NCBI GenBank assembly: GCA_937911175.1
Contig: CALDSE010000030.1
Location: 1-32,660 of the forward strand
Length of the DNA stretch: 32,660 bases
DNA from: an uncultured Sediminibacterium sp.
Lineage (GTDB): Bacteria; Bacteroidota; Bacteroidia; Chitinophagales; Chitinophagaceae
Direction of reading: 5' to 3'
Of the stretch, positions 16,732 through 25,352 are shown in pieces. The notes under the pieces were generated by a model. It made no database searches. It was given only the letters and a program-made list of their open reading frames with translations, and was not told the DNA's origin. The position numbers were made by a program, and so were the translations under genes. Numbering within the stretch: the stretch's first letter is position 1; every line of letters begins with the position of its first letter.

Positions 16732-19700
16732 ATGATATCAAAACAAGTTATTTTAAAGTGGTTTTTGACACCACTAATGTTGTTGGGCTTGAGTATTGCC
16801 TCATTAGCGCAAAACATTCAAATTAAAGGAAAGGTAATTGATGCTGAAACAAAACAAGCTTTGGAAGCTGCAACTGTTTTAGTAAAAGGTCAAAGCCAGT
16901 CTGTTCGTACAGATGCTAATGGCCTTTTTTCAATCAATAATGTATCAGCTAAAGCTTCTATTGAAGTTAGCTATGTGGGGTACAAATCTACAACAGTGAC
17001 TGCAAGTGCTGGTGATTTAGTAGTAGCCTTAGTTAAAGTAGACGAATCTTTAAACGAAGTAGTGGTAACAGCCTTGGGTATCAAAAAAGAAAAAAAGAAA
17101 TTAGGTTATTCAACTCAAGATGTAAAGGGTGCTGAATTAGTGAAAGCAAGAGAGGTGAATCCTATTAATAACTTAGTGGGTAAGGTTGCTGGTTTAACAG
17201 TAGGTCTTAACCAAGAAATGTTAAGAATACCCAACTTAGTTTTAAGAGGTGGTCGTGTAACATTAATTGTAGTGGATGGTGTACCTATCAACTCTGATAC
17301 TTGGAACATTAGCCCAGATGATATCGAATCTTATAACGTGTTAAAAGGACCTGTGGCTTCTGCCTTATATGGTTACAGAGGTCAAAATGGTGCTATTATC
17401 ATTAATACAAAAAAAGGTACTAAAGATAAAAGAGGGTTTGCTGTAGAAGTAAATACAAGTACAACTGTACAAAATGGTTTTATTGCTTTACCAAAAACTC
17501 AAGATGAGTATGGTCCTGGTGATCATGGTACTTATGCTTTCGTTGATGGTTTAGGCGGCGGAATAAACGATGCGGATTACGACGTTTGGGGACCAAAATT
17601 CGAAGGTCAATTAATTCCTCAATACGATAGCCCTGTTGATCCAATCACTGGAAAGAGATCTTCAACTCCTTGGGTTGCTCGTGGTAAGGACAACTTAAAG
17701 CGTTTTATTGAATCAGGTGTTTTAAATACTACAAACGTTTCAATTGCGTCTTCTACTGAGAAGTCTGATTTAAGATTCTCTTTAGGTAATACTTACAATA
17801 AAGGTATCATGCCAAATACGAGTATGAATATTACCAATTTAAATTTGGCTTCTACTTTAAGATTCAACTCTAAATTAACTTTAGATGCGAATATTAACTA
17901 CAGCAGACAATATTCTGATAATTTCCCAGATGTAAACTACGGTCCAAACTCTGTGATCTATACTACAACTATCTGGGGTGGTGCTGATTGGAGTATGGAT
18001 GATATGAGAAACTACTGGCAGCCAGGTAAAGAAGGTGTTCAAAGTATCTATGCGGAATATCAAAGATACCATAACCCTTATTTTATGGCTTATGAGTGGA
18101 CTAGAGGTCATTACAAAAATGATATCTATGCTTATACAAGTTTAACTTATAAAATAAATAAGTATGTTGATTTATTCGCTAGAACATCTGCAACTACTTA
18201 TGATTTAATGAGAAATGAAAAAATGCCTTTCTCTGCGCATCCTTATGGTAGAGAAGAAGGTAAAGGTGATTATAGAGAAGACAAGAGAAATATGTTTGAA
18301 ACCAATAATGAATTCCGTGCAAATTTCAGAACACCTGAGTTAGCCAATTTCTTTAATATCTCTGGTTTCGCAGGTGGTAACTTAAGACAGTTCAACTATA
18401 ACTCTAGCTTTACTTCAACAAACTATTTAAACGTTCCTAATGTTTACAATTTTGCAAACAGTAGAAACCCAGTGTTGGCTTATAATTTTGCTTCTGAGAT
18501 GAGAGTAAGATCATTATTATACTCTGTAGATATTGAAGCAAGCAAATATGCTAATTTGAATATCACAGGCCGTAATGACCAATTATCAGCTTTAGCAAAA
18601 GACAATAATTCATTCTTCTATCCTTCATTCAACTTAAGTACTGTATTGAGTGATTATTTAACAATGCCTAAGCAAGTTAACTTCTTAAAGTTAAGAGCTT
18701 CTTATGCAAAAGTTAGAGGGGGTGGTAGTTTCGTATCTGATTTCATTGGTTCTACACCTAATAATAGTTTCCCTATAGGATATGGTGAACAATACTCTTC
18801 TACTTATGGTGGACCTACTTATACCTATGCTAGTGTTTATTCAACTGGTGTTGGTTACAATAATACTACACAAGCTGCTTTCACGAATACTTTATTAGAT
18901 AGCGATGTACAGCCTGATGATAGAACGAACTTAGAGTTTGGTGTGGAGACAAGAATGTTTAATAATAGATTAGGTATTGAGGCAACTTACTTTAGTTTTT
19001 TAGATGGTCCTCAAATTTTCTCTAAATCTATTTCACAAGCTTCTGGTTATGCTTCTTATGTAGTGAATGGTACGAAAACTAAAAGAACTGGTTTTGATTT
19101 CACTATCAATGGTGCAATCATTAGAAAAGCAAATGGTATTAACTGGGATGTTACTTTGAACGTAGGTACTTTCAAAAATATCTTAGAAGAATTACCAGCA
19201 GGTGTGAATGCATTAAATACTTTTTACACAAAGGGAATGAGAACAGATGCAGTTTACTTCAGAAAGTTTGCTAGAACTCAAGATGGTAAAATTATCAATG
19301 ATGGCGGTGGTCGCCCAGTAGTTTTACCTGTAGCTCAATTTGCAGGTAATTCTAATCCTGATTATGTATGGGGTTTAAATAATAAAGTAAGCTATAAATC
19401 TTTCACTTTAAACTTACAAGTGGATGGTCGTGTAGGTGGTATAATGGAAGATTATGTTAGAAAGAAAACATTCCAAGGTGGTCGTCATATTGAAACAATC
19501 GAAGGGGCTTATGGTACTGCAAGATACCAAGATTACAAAGGAGTTAAATCTTATGTAGGTGAAGGTGTTCAAGTAGCATCTGGAACTCCAAAATATGATG
19601 CGGTAACTGGTAAAATTACTAATTATGATGCATTAACATTTGCTCCTAACGCCACTAAAACTTTTATTCAAGATTACGTTAGCCGTGTTCACGGTATTCC

Positions 19701-19956
19701 TGAGCCAAACATAATGAGTAAAACATTCTTTAAATTAAGAGAAGTTGTATTGACTTATGAATTACCAACTACGATGGTTCAAAAGTCTATTTTCAAAAAA
19801 GCAACTGTATCTCTAGTAGCAAGAAACTTATTATACTGGATGCCAGATTCGAAATTTAATGATGTTGATATTGATCAGTACCCTGGTGAGTCTTCTATTA
19901 ATTTGCAAACACCAACTACAAGATCTTATGGTATCAATTTAAACTTCATTTTTTAA
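16732..19956 (+). CDS. SusC/RagA family TonB-linked outer-membrane transporter
   Basis: 1074 residues, full length for SusC. The signal peptide ends in SLAQ at about 27. A carboxypeptidase-D-like regulatory domain follows (IQIKGKVIDAETKQALEAATVLVKG to about 105), then LNEVVVTALGIKKEKK and a plug domain with NNLVGKVAGLTVG, LRGG and VVDGVPINSD, then a large barrel. SusC proteins form the outer-membrane channel beneath a SusD lid and are powered by TonB. The SusD partner starts 20 bases downstream. Most such pairs import glycans or peptides; here the genes downstream are of phosphonate-degradation families and no glycoside hydrolase is nearby, so a phosphonate compound is proposed as cargo. That assignment is inference. 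Confidence 0.95.
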   Translation: MISKQVILKWFLTPLMLLGLSIASLAQNIQIKGKVIDAETKQALEAATVLVKGQSQSVRTDANGLFSINNVSAKASIEVSYVGYKSTTVTASAGDLVVALVKVDESLNEVVVTALGIKKEKKKLGYSTQDVKGAELVKAREVNPINNLVGKVAGLTVGLNQEMLRIPNLVLRGGRVTLIVVDGVPINSDTWNISPDDIESYNVLKGPVASALYGYRGQNGAIIINTKKGTKDKRGFAVEVNTSTTVQNGFIALPKTQDEYGPGDHGTYAFVDGLGGGINDADYDVWGPKFEGQLIPQYDSPVDPITGKRSSTPWVARGKDNLKRFIESGVLNTTNVSIASSTEKSDLRFSLGNTYNKGIMPNTSMNITNLNLASTLRFNSKLTLDANINYSRQYSDNFPDVNYGPNSVIYTTTIWGGADWSMDDMRNYWQPGKEGVQSIYAEYQRYHNPYFMAYEWTRGHYKNDIYAYTSLTYKINKYVDLFARTSATTYDLMRNEKMPFSAHPYGREEGKGDYREDKRNMFETNNEFRANFRTPELANFFNISGFAGGNLRQFNYNSSFTSTNYLNVPNVYNFANSRNPVLAYNFASEMRVRSLLYSVDIEASKYANLNITGRNDQLSALAKDNNSFFYPSFNLSTVLSDYLTMPKQVNFLKLRASYAKVRGGGSFVSDFIGSTPNNSFPIGYGEQYSSTYGGPTYTYASVYSTGVGYNNTTQAAFTNTLLDSDVQPDDRTNLEFGVETRMFNNRLGIEATYFSFLDGPQIFSKSISQASGYASYVVNGTKTKRTGFDFTINGAIIRKANGINWDVTLNVGTFKNILEELPAGVNALNTFYTKGMRTDAVYFRKFARTQDGKIINDGGGRPVVLPVAQFAGNSNPDYVWGLNNKVSYKSFTLNLQVDGRVGGIMEDYVRKKTFQGGRHIETIEGAYGTARYQDYKGVKSYVGEGVQVASGTPKYDAVTGKITNYDALTFAPNATKTFIQDYVSRVHGIPEPNIMSKTFFKLREVVLTYELPTTMVQKSIFKKATVSLVARNLLYWMPDSKFNDVDIDQYPGESSINLQTPTTRSYGINLNFIF

Positions 19957-19976
19957 ATAAAGAAAACCAATAAAAT

Positions 19977-21536
19977 ATGAAAAAGATAATTCAAATACTA
20001 ACCTTAGTCCTTGTGATAGGCTCGATAGCAGCTTGTAACAAGTCTTTCGATTCTCTAACTGCCGATCCTAATAGAGCAACAAGTGTACCAGCTAACTTAA
20101 TACTTAACAATGTATTATTAGATTTTAATGAGGGTGCATTTAATAGTAATCAAAGATGGAACCAATATTATGTATGTAACTATGCATATTATGGTGATCA
20201 AGAGTACGACTGGACAGGCTATTCTTTCAACGGGTATAATATGTTAAAGAATATTGCACAAATGGAATCTGAGGCTTCAAAATCTGTTGCTGCACCGAAT
20301 CCTTATACTGCAATCGGTAAATTTTTAAAAGCTTATTATTTATATGATTTAACCATGAACTTGGGTGATATTCCAGTAGCTGAAGCCCTTAAAGGTTTAA
20401 CTAATGTAACGCCTAAGTATGATACACAAAAGCAAGTGTTCCAACAAATTTTAACTTATTTGGAGCAAGCCAATACAGAAATGGGTTCATTAAAAACAAC
20501 TAACTATGTATTAGCAAGCGACTTTTATTACGGCAATGATTTATCTAAATGGCAAAAGGCTGTTAATGCTTTCAAACTTAGAGTGTTAATTCAATTATCA
20601 AATAAAGAAGCAGATACAGATTTAGCCATTAAAACTAAGTTTGCGGAAACAATTAGTAATCCAACTAAATATCCAGTTTTTGCTAGCGATGCAGATAATT
20701 TAGCTTTTGTATACAATAGCCAATATAACAAGTACTCAACGAACCCAGATAATTTTGGTTTTGACGCTACTCGTTATAATATGTCATCTACTTATTTAGG
20801 TAACTTAACAACTTTGAAAGATCCAAGAACTTTCTTCGTAGCTGAACCAGCTGCTGCATTAGTGACTGCGGGTAAAGCACCTAATTCTTATGATGCATTT
20901 ATGGGTGCTGGTTCTGGAGAAGATTTAGCTATAATGAGCGCCAATGCGAACTTAGGTAAGTACTCATTTATCAATCGTAAACGTTACTATCAAACATATA
21001 CTGCTGAAACAACTACACAAGTAGGTTATCAAGAAATGTGTTTTAATATGGCTGAAGCAGCACACAGAGGTTGGATTACTGGTCAAAGTGCAGAAACTTG
21101 GTACCAAAATGGTATCAAAGCTTCTCAAGCTTTCTATGGTGTTAAAGAAGGGGCTAATACAGTTACTTTCCAAAAGCCAAATGGTACTTTAGCTGAATCA
21201 GTTACTTATTCTGTTGATTATAAATATGCAGATTATTATGCTCAATCAACTGTAAAATATGCTGGTAACAATACAGATGGCTTAAAGCAAATTTTGTTAC
21301 AAAAGTATTTAGCGATGTATCAAAACAGTGGTGCTGAAGGTTATTATAACTGGAGAAGAACAGGTGTACCTACTTTCCATACTGGACCTGGAACAGCTAA
21401 TAGCGAAAGAGTTGCTTTACGTTATCAATACCCAAATTCAGAAAGAGCGGTAAATAAAATAAATGTAGAAGCAGCCATTGCTTCACAATTTGGCGGTTCG
21501 GATGACATTAATGCTAAAATGTGGATCATTAAATAA
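19977..21536 (+). CDS. SusD/RagB family substrate-binding outer-membrane lipoprotein
   Basis: 519 residues. The N-terminus is a lipoprotein signal with lipobox IAAC, giving Cys20 as the lipidated residue. The start of the mature protein, SLTADPNRATSVPANLILNNVL, is typical of the second SusD-like family (PF12771) rather than classical SusD. Helical tetratricopeptide-like repeats follow, as expected, and it ends with GGSDDINAKMWIIK. It should cap the SusC channel and bind cargo at the cell surface. It is 20 bases after SusC and is followed by a strong terminator-like hairpin, so susCD may form its own transcript with partial read-through into the enzyme genes. Confidence 0.94.
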   Translation: MKKIIQILTLVLVIGSIAACNKSFDSLTADPNRATSVPANLILNNVLLDFNEGAFNSNQRWNQYYVCNYAYYGDQEYDWTGYSFNGYNMLKNIAQMESEASKSVAAPNPYTAIGKFLKAYYLYDLTMNLGDIPVAEALKGLTNVTPKYDTQKQVFQQILTYLEQANTEMGSLKTTNYVLASDFYYGNDLSKWQKAVNAFKLRVLIQLSNKEADTDLAIKTKFAETISNPTKYPVFASDADNLAFVYNSQYNKYSTNPDNFGFDATRYNMSSTYLGNLTTLKDPRTFFVAEPAAALVTAGKAPNSYDAFMGAGSGEDLAIMSANANLGKYSFINRKRYYQTYTAETTTQVGYQEMCFNMAEAAHRGWITGQSAETWYQNGIKASQAFYGVKEGANTVTFQKPNGTLAESVTYSVDYKYADYYAQSTVKYAGNNTDGLKQILLQKYLAMYQNSGAEGYYNWRRTGVPTFHTGPGTANSERVALRYQYPNSERAVNKINVEAAIASQFGGSDDINAKMWIIK

Positions 21537-21584
21537 AGAGCGTATATAAACGGGGGTTTATATGGTTTTAAGCAAGCAATCGTA

Positions 21585-21625
21585 AAGAAAGAGTCCCGAT
21601 GTATCGGGGCTCTTTCTTAATTTTA
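21585..21625 (+). terminator. Strong hairpin between SusD and the DUF5690 gene
   Basis: AAGAAAGAGTCCCGAT (21585-21600) pairs with ATCGGGGCTCTTTCTT (21603-21618) with one G-U wobble, giving a stem of up to 15-16 bases and a tiny loop. The T-rich tail AATTTTAT is short, so termination may be partial. An ATG at 21599 lies at the hairpin tip and is a poor start codon for the next gene. Confidence 0.7.
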
Positions 21626-21640
21626 TATAGTCCAATAATA

Positions 21641-22906
21641 TTGAAAAAAGAAAAGATAAATAGCTTTTTGATTTCTGTTTCTATAGCAGTAATTTGTTTT
21701 TTGACATATGCATCTGTATATGCTTTCAGAAAACCATTCACTATTGGATTGTATCTAGATGAACCTAAAATATTTGGAGTTGATTATAAAAATATTTTAG
21801 TGATTGCCCAGGTATTGGGCTATACCATTAGTAAATTTTACGGTATTAAGTTTATTGCAGAATTAAACAAAGTGGGGAGAGGCTGGTCAATTTTGATTTT
21901 AATTATTTTATCTTTTATACCATTATTGTTATTCCCCTTATTTAAATCGCCTTGGAATATTGTATTCTTATTTTTAAATGGTCTTCCCTTGGGGGTCTTA
22001 TGGGGTTTGATTTTTTCATTTGTGGAAGGCCGTAAAACATCAGATTTCATTGGCGCTACAATGGCGGTTAGTTTTATTGTTTCTTCTGGATTTGTTAAAA
22101 CTGTAGCAAAGTGGATTCAACTTACTTATCAGGTTCAAGAAAACTGGATCCCATTTTATACAGGGCTAGTTTTTTTAATTCCTGTAACTATATTAGTCTA
22201 TTTATTAGAGAAAATACCAGATCCTACTCCTATAGAAGCAGCAGAAAAATCGATTAGAGTACCGATGGATAAAAATGAAAGAAAACGTTTTTTTAATATG
22301 TTTTCTTTTGGCTTAGTTTCTTTTATTTTCATTTATATACTACTTACACTTTTTAGAGATATAAGAGACAATTTTGCAGCAGATATTTGGTTAGAATTGG
22401 GCTATGGAAATAGTGCAGGTATTTTTACAAGCACTGAATTGCCTATAGCATTCTCTGTACTCGTTCTTATTGCAAGTATGATTTATATTAATAATAATAA
22501 ATTAGCTTTTCAAATTTCACAATTAATTATTTTAGCTGGATTTATTCTTTGTGGCGTAAGTACCTTTCTTTTTACGCAACAGATTATATCTGGCTATGTA
22601 TGGATAGTTTTAGTGGGTCTTGGTTTGTATATGGGCTATATACCATTTAATTGCATATTATTTGACCGAATGATTGCAAGCTTTAAAATAAAAGGAAATG
22701 TGGGGTATTTTATGTACTTAGTTGATTCTTTTGGATATTTAGCAACTGTGTTTGTTATTATAGCCAAAGGTTCAATGGGCATTTCAATAAGTTGGACATA
22801 TTTTTATAGCAATGGTGTCTTAGCTTTGTCTATTATGGGCAGTTTAATTAGTATTACAACACTCTTATATTTTAATAAAAAGTACAAAATATATAATTAT
22901 GAATAA
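21641..22906 (+). CDS. DUF5690 family MFS-like inner-membrane transporter
   Basis: About 421 residues from TTG at 21641. An ATG at 21599 would add 14 but sits inside the preceding hairpin, and homologues as I recall them begin about 25 residues before YAFRKPF, as with the TTG. About 12 hydrophobic segments span the protein; TYASVYAFRKPFTIG in the first helix and LNGLPLGVLWGLIFSFVEGRKTSDF are the family signatures. DUF5690 proteins resemble the major facilitator superfamily. The gene overlaps the FAD oxidoreductase gene by 8 bases, implying translational coupling, so it probably carries the phosphonate or a product across the inner membrane. Substrate is not known. Confidence 0.85.
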   Translation: MKKEKINSFLISVSIAVICFLTYASVYAFRKPFTIGLYLDEPKIFGVDYKNILVIAQVLGYTISKFYGIKFIAELNKVGRGWSILILIILSFIPLLLFPLFKSPWNIVFLFLNGLPLGVLWGLIFSFVEGRKTSDFIGATMAVSFIVSSGFVKTVAKWIQLTYQVQENWIPFYTGLVFLIPVTILVYLLEKIPDPTPIEAAEKSIRVPMDKNERKRFFNMFSFGLVSFIFIYILLTLFRDIRDNFAADIWLELGYGNSAGIFTSTELPIAFSVLVLIASMIYINNNKLAFQISQLIILAGFILCGVSTFLFTQQIISGYVWIVLVGLGLYMGYIPFNCILFDRMIASFKIKGNVGYFMYLVDSFGYLATVFVIIAKGSMGISISWTYFYSNGVLALSIMGSLISITTLLYFNKKYKIYNYE

Positions 22907-24026
22907 TAAATCAGCCATCGTTGTGGGAGCGGGTATCTTAGGGCTTGCTACTGCTAGGTCTTTAGCAGAAAAAGGATATGCCGTAACAGTCATTGAAAGA
23001 AGCCAATTTTCACTAGGAGCCAGTGTAAGAAACTTTGGTATGCTTTGGCCCGTAGGTCAACCGGATGGAAAATTGTACAATAGGGCAGTGAGAACCAAGG
23101 AAATTTGGTTAGACTACTTACATGCAGCTGAAATACCTTATAACGCTTGTGGTAGTTTACATCTAGCGTATTGCAAAGAAGAGATGAGCGTGGTGGAGGA
23201 AATTGGCAGTTTTTTTAAATCTAAAAATAGACCCGTTTCGGTGATTTCAAAACAAACGGTTTTGGACAATTATAATGGTATTAATAGTGATGGATTAATA
23301 GGTGCCTTAAGAAGTGAAGATGAAGCTATTATTGACCCAAGAGAAGGGATCAGAAAATTACCTTCCTATTTAAGCGAAAAGTATAATGTACAATTTATTT
23401 GGGGTACTGCAATTACAAGTGTCACCTCTAATGCAGCATTTGCAGGCAAAACGAAATACAGTGCAGATATGATTTGTGTTTGCTCAGGCGCCGATTTTGA
23501 AACCTTATATCCAGCTCAATTTAAGCAACAACCCATCATAAAGACCAAATTACAAATGATGCGCTTCAAACATAAAGACCCAACCTACAGAATTGGGGCC
23601 TCTATTTGTGGTGGACTTTCTTTACTTCATTACAAAAGCTTTACAGCTTCTTCTTCACTTACAAAATTAAGAATGAAAATTGAAGAAGAAATTCCAGAAT
23701 ATTTCAAATATGGAATTCATGTAATGGTATCTCAAAATAATGAAGGAGAGTTAACCGTAGGAGATTCACATGAATATGCTTTAGATTTTGACCCTTTTGA
23801 TAAGATTGAAATAAACAATATGATTTTAGAATACTTAAAGAAGCTTATTCACATTGATCAATGGGAAATGATACAATCATGGAATGGTGTTTATCCTATT
23901 ATGACCAATGGAGCCACTGATTTATTTTTAAATCCAGAGCCAGGGGTTTATATCTTAAACGGCATTGGCGGTCATGGTATGACCATGTCATTTGGTTTTG
24001 CTGAAGAAATGGTTAATACTATTTGA
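22899..24026 (+). CDS. TIGR03364-type FAD-dependent oxidoreductase of phosphonate operons
   Basis: 375 residues of the D-amino-acid-oxidase fold. The FAD-binding Rossmann motif is G10-A-G12-I-L-G15 with E33 closing the ADP site. The block GASVRNFGMLWPVGQP (40-55) and the C-terminal GIGGHGMTMSFGFAEEM are typical of TIGR03364, a family found in phosphonate-degradation operons. From memory, some members oxidise 2-aminoethylphosphonate or its N-methyl forms, giving phosphonoacetaldehyde; this must be checked. That product would feed the PhnX-like enzyme two genes on. The start overlaps the DUF5690 end by 8 bases. The TGA stop is the first part of a 12-base tandem repeat that leads into the HD gene. 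Confidence 0.88.
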   Translation: MNNKSAIVVGAGILGLATARSLAEKGYAVTVIERSQFSLGASVRNFGMLWPVGQPDGKLYNRAVRTKEIWLDYLHAAEIPYNACGSLHLAYCKEEMSVVEEIGSFFKSKNRPVSVISKQTVLDNYNGINSDGLIGALRSEDEAIIDPREGIRKLPSYLSEKYNVQFIWGTAITSVTSNAAFAGKTKYSADMICVCSGADFETLYPAQFKQQPIIKTKLQMMRFKHKDPTYRIGASICGGLSLLHYKSFTASSSLTKLRMKIEEEIPEYFKYGIHVMVSQNNEGELTVGDSHEYALDFDPFDKIEINNMILEYLKKLIHIDQWEMIQSWNGVYPIMTNGATDLFLNPEPGVYILNGIGGHGMTMSFGFAEEMVNTI

Positions 24027-24069
24027 TAATAATTTTGATAATAATTTTGAAAATAATTCTGATAATAAT
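24022..24069 (+). repeat. Four tandem 12-base repeats at a gene junction
   Basis: Units are TTTGATAATAAT (24022-24033), the same (24034-24045), TTTGAAAATAAT (24046-24057) and TCTGATAATAAT (24058-24069), followed by TCT and the ATG of the HD gene. The oxidoreductase stop lies in unit 1, and every unit adds stop codons in that frame. Because the period is a multiple of three, an open frame from 23992 runs through it into the HD gene; I take that as fortuitous. Confidence 0.9.
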
Positions 24070-24072
24070 TCT

Positions 24073-24621
24073 ATGAGACATCCAATAACAAAAGAAATTA
24101 TACATTTATTTGAAACTAATGGGGGCTCTATGTATGGCGGAGAAGCGGTTACACAATTAGAACATGCCTTACAATGTGCCGAATTAGCAAGAAAGCATAA
24201 TGCAAGTCATGAATTAATTACAGCTTCCTTATTGCATGACGTTGGGCATTTATTACATGATTTGCCTGATGATGCAAGTGATAAGGGCATTGATGATATG
24301 CATGAATTATTAGGTGAAAAGTATTTAACTAAACATTTTACATTAGCAGCAGTAGAGCCCGTTAAATTACATGTAGCGGCTAAAAGATATTTATGTGCCA
24401 CAGAGCCAGGTTATTTAGAGACCTTGTCTGCGCCCTCTAAAATTAGTTTAGAATTTCAGGGCGGTGTTATGAATGAAGAGGAAGTTTTGTTATTTGAGAA
24501 AAATGAATTTTATAAAGAAGCTGTAAATTTAAGAAGATGGGACGACTTAGCAAAAGACCCTAATCTAGTGAGCCCCTCTATAGAATCTTTTATTGAAGCC
24601 ATTGAATCATCCATAAAATAA
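24073..24621 (+). CDS. PhnZ-like HD-domain diiron oxygenase (phosphonate C-P cleavage)
   Basis: 182 residues from the ATG at 24073; an upstream in-frame ATG at 23992 overlaps the previous gene and reads through low-complexity repeats, so it is rejected. Compared with my recall of PhnZ, all active-site residues are present at a shift of 3-4: Y21, E24, H31, H55-D56, H59, H77, H100, K104 and D157 (PhnZ Y24, E27, H34, H58-D59, H62, H80, H104, K108, D161). PhnZ uses a mixed-valent diiron centre and O2 to split 2-amino-1-hydroxyethylphosphonate into glycine and phosphate; the relative TmpB does the same with the trimethylammonio form. Cytoplasmic. The PhnY/TmpA hydroxylase that usually makes the alpha-hydroxy substrate is absent from the window. 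Confidence 0.9.
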   Translation: MRHPITKEIIHLFETNGGSMYGGEAVTQLEHALQCAELARKHNASHELITASLLHDVGHLLHDLPDDASDKGIDDMHELLGEKYLTKHFTLAAVEPVKLHVAAKRYLCATEPGYLETLSAPSKISLEFQGGVMNEEEVLLFEKNEFYKEAVNLRRWDDLAKDPNLVSPSIESFIEAIESSIK

Positions 24622-24644
24622 TATTGAATCATCTATAAAATAAT
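24601..24644 (+). repeat. 22-base tandem duplication at the HD / PhnX-like junction
   Basis: ATTGAATCATC[C/T]ATAAAATAAT occurs at 24601-24622 and 24623-24644 with one difference. The first copy contains the end and stop codon of the HD gene; the second is the leader of the next gene. The final AATAATTCTATGA is shared with the HD gene leader. Confidence 0.92.
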
Positions 24645-24647
24645 TCT

Positions 24648-25337
24648 ATGAAAATTTCAATGGTTGTATTTGATATGGCAGGTACTTCAGTGGATGAAGG
24701 CAATGTAGTATACCACACTTTGCATAAGGCTATTGAAAAGCAGTGCCCTAGTATTACATTTGAAGATGTATTAAAATGGGGAGCAGGTAAGGAAAAATTA
24801 CAAGCTATTAGAGAAACTTTAGCAGAAAGTCATATTACATTAAATGAACAAAGTATTCAAGAAATATTTAAAGATTTTTTGTTGCTACTCGATAAAGCCT
24901 ATGAGAATTTAATTGTAGTACCCACTAAAAATACGGAAAGGTTATTTCAAGAATTAAGAGATATGGGCATTAAAGTAGTATTAAATACAGGGTATAATCA
25001 TGCAACTGCTAGTTTATTAATACAAAAATTAAATTGGGAGCTTGGACAACATTATGATTTACTAGTCACAGCCTCTAATGTTACTAAGAATAGACCCAAC
25101 CCGGATATGATTTTACTCGCTATGGAGAAATTAAACATACTTGATGCAGCCTCTGTTATTAAAGTAGGGGATTCTACTATTGATATTGAAGAGGGCCGCA
25201 ATGCGGGATGTTTATATAATATTGGTGTCACTACTGGTGCACATACTAAGGCTGAATTATCAACAGCCAATCCTAATTATATATTTGATAATATATATGA
25301 TTTAAAATCTATTATTTTAACATTGAACCAGGCTTAA
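24648..25337 (+). CDS. PhnX-like HAD hydrolase (phosphonatase-like)
   Basis: 229 residues of the HAD superfamily. The nucleophile motif is F-D9-M-A-G-T-S-V-D, matching the DWAGT of phosphonoacetaldehyde hydrolase rather than common DxDGT. Later motifs are T114-G115-Y, R149-P-x-P and KVGD175-STID179-EEGRNAG, all parallel to PhnX. In the cap, A46-G-K-E-K50-L-Q-A-I-R55 aligns without gaps to PhnX MGLLKIDHVR, putting K50 on the Schiff-base Lys53; PhnX Met49 and His56 become Ala46 and Ala53. PhnX splits phosphonoacetaldehyde into acetaldehyde and phosphate. The changes suggest the PhnX-like subfamily (TIGR03351) with an altered substrate or mechanism. It is the last gene of the tight cluster, 26 bases after the HD gene. 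Confidence 0.88.
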   Translation: MKISMVVFDMAGTSVDEGNVVYHTLHKAIEKQCPSITFEDVLKWGAGKEKLQAIRETLAESHITLNEQSIQEIFKDFLLLLDKAYENLIVVPTKNTERLFQELRDMGIKVVLNTGYNHATASLLIQKLNWELGQHYDLLVTASNVTKNRPNPDMILLAMEKLNILDAASVIKVGDSTIDIEEGRNAGCLYNIGVTTGAHTKAELSTANPNYIFDNIYDLKSIILTLNQA

Positions 25338-25352
25338 GAATTGAAGTTTAAT

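Noticed and set aside
20964..21173. Minus-strand open frame inside the SusD gene
   Set aside because: It is fully contained in the SusD coding region and has no support of its own.
24022..24069. Short tandem repeats as a CRISPR array
   Set aside because: Units are 12 bases and contiguous, with no spacers and no cas genes nearby.
23992..24072. Longer N-terminus for the HD oxygenase reading DNNF-type repeats
   Set aside because: It overlaps the previous gene, is low complexity from the 12-base tandem repeats, and PhnZ alignment begins at the ATG at 24073.
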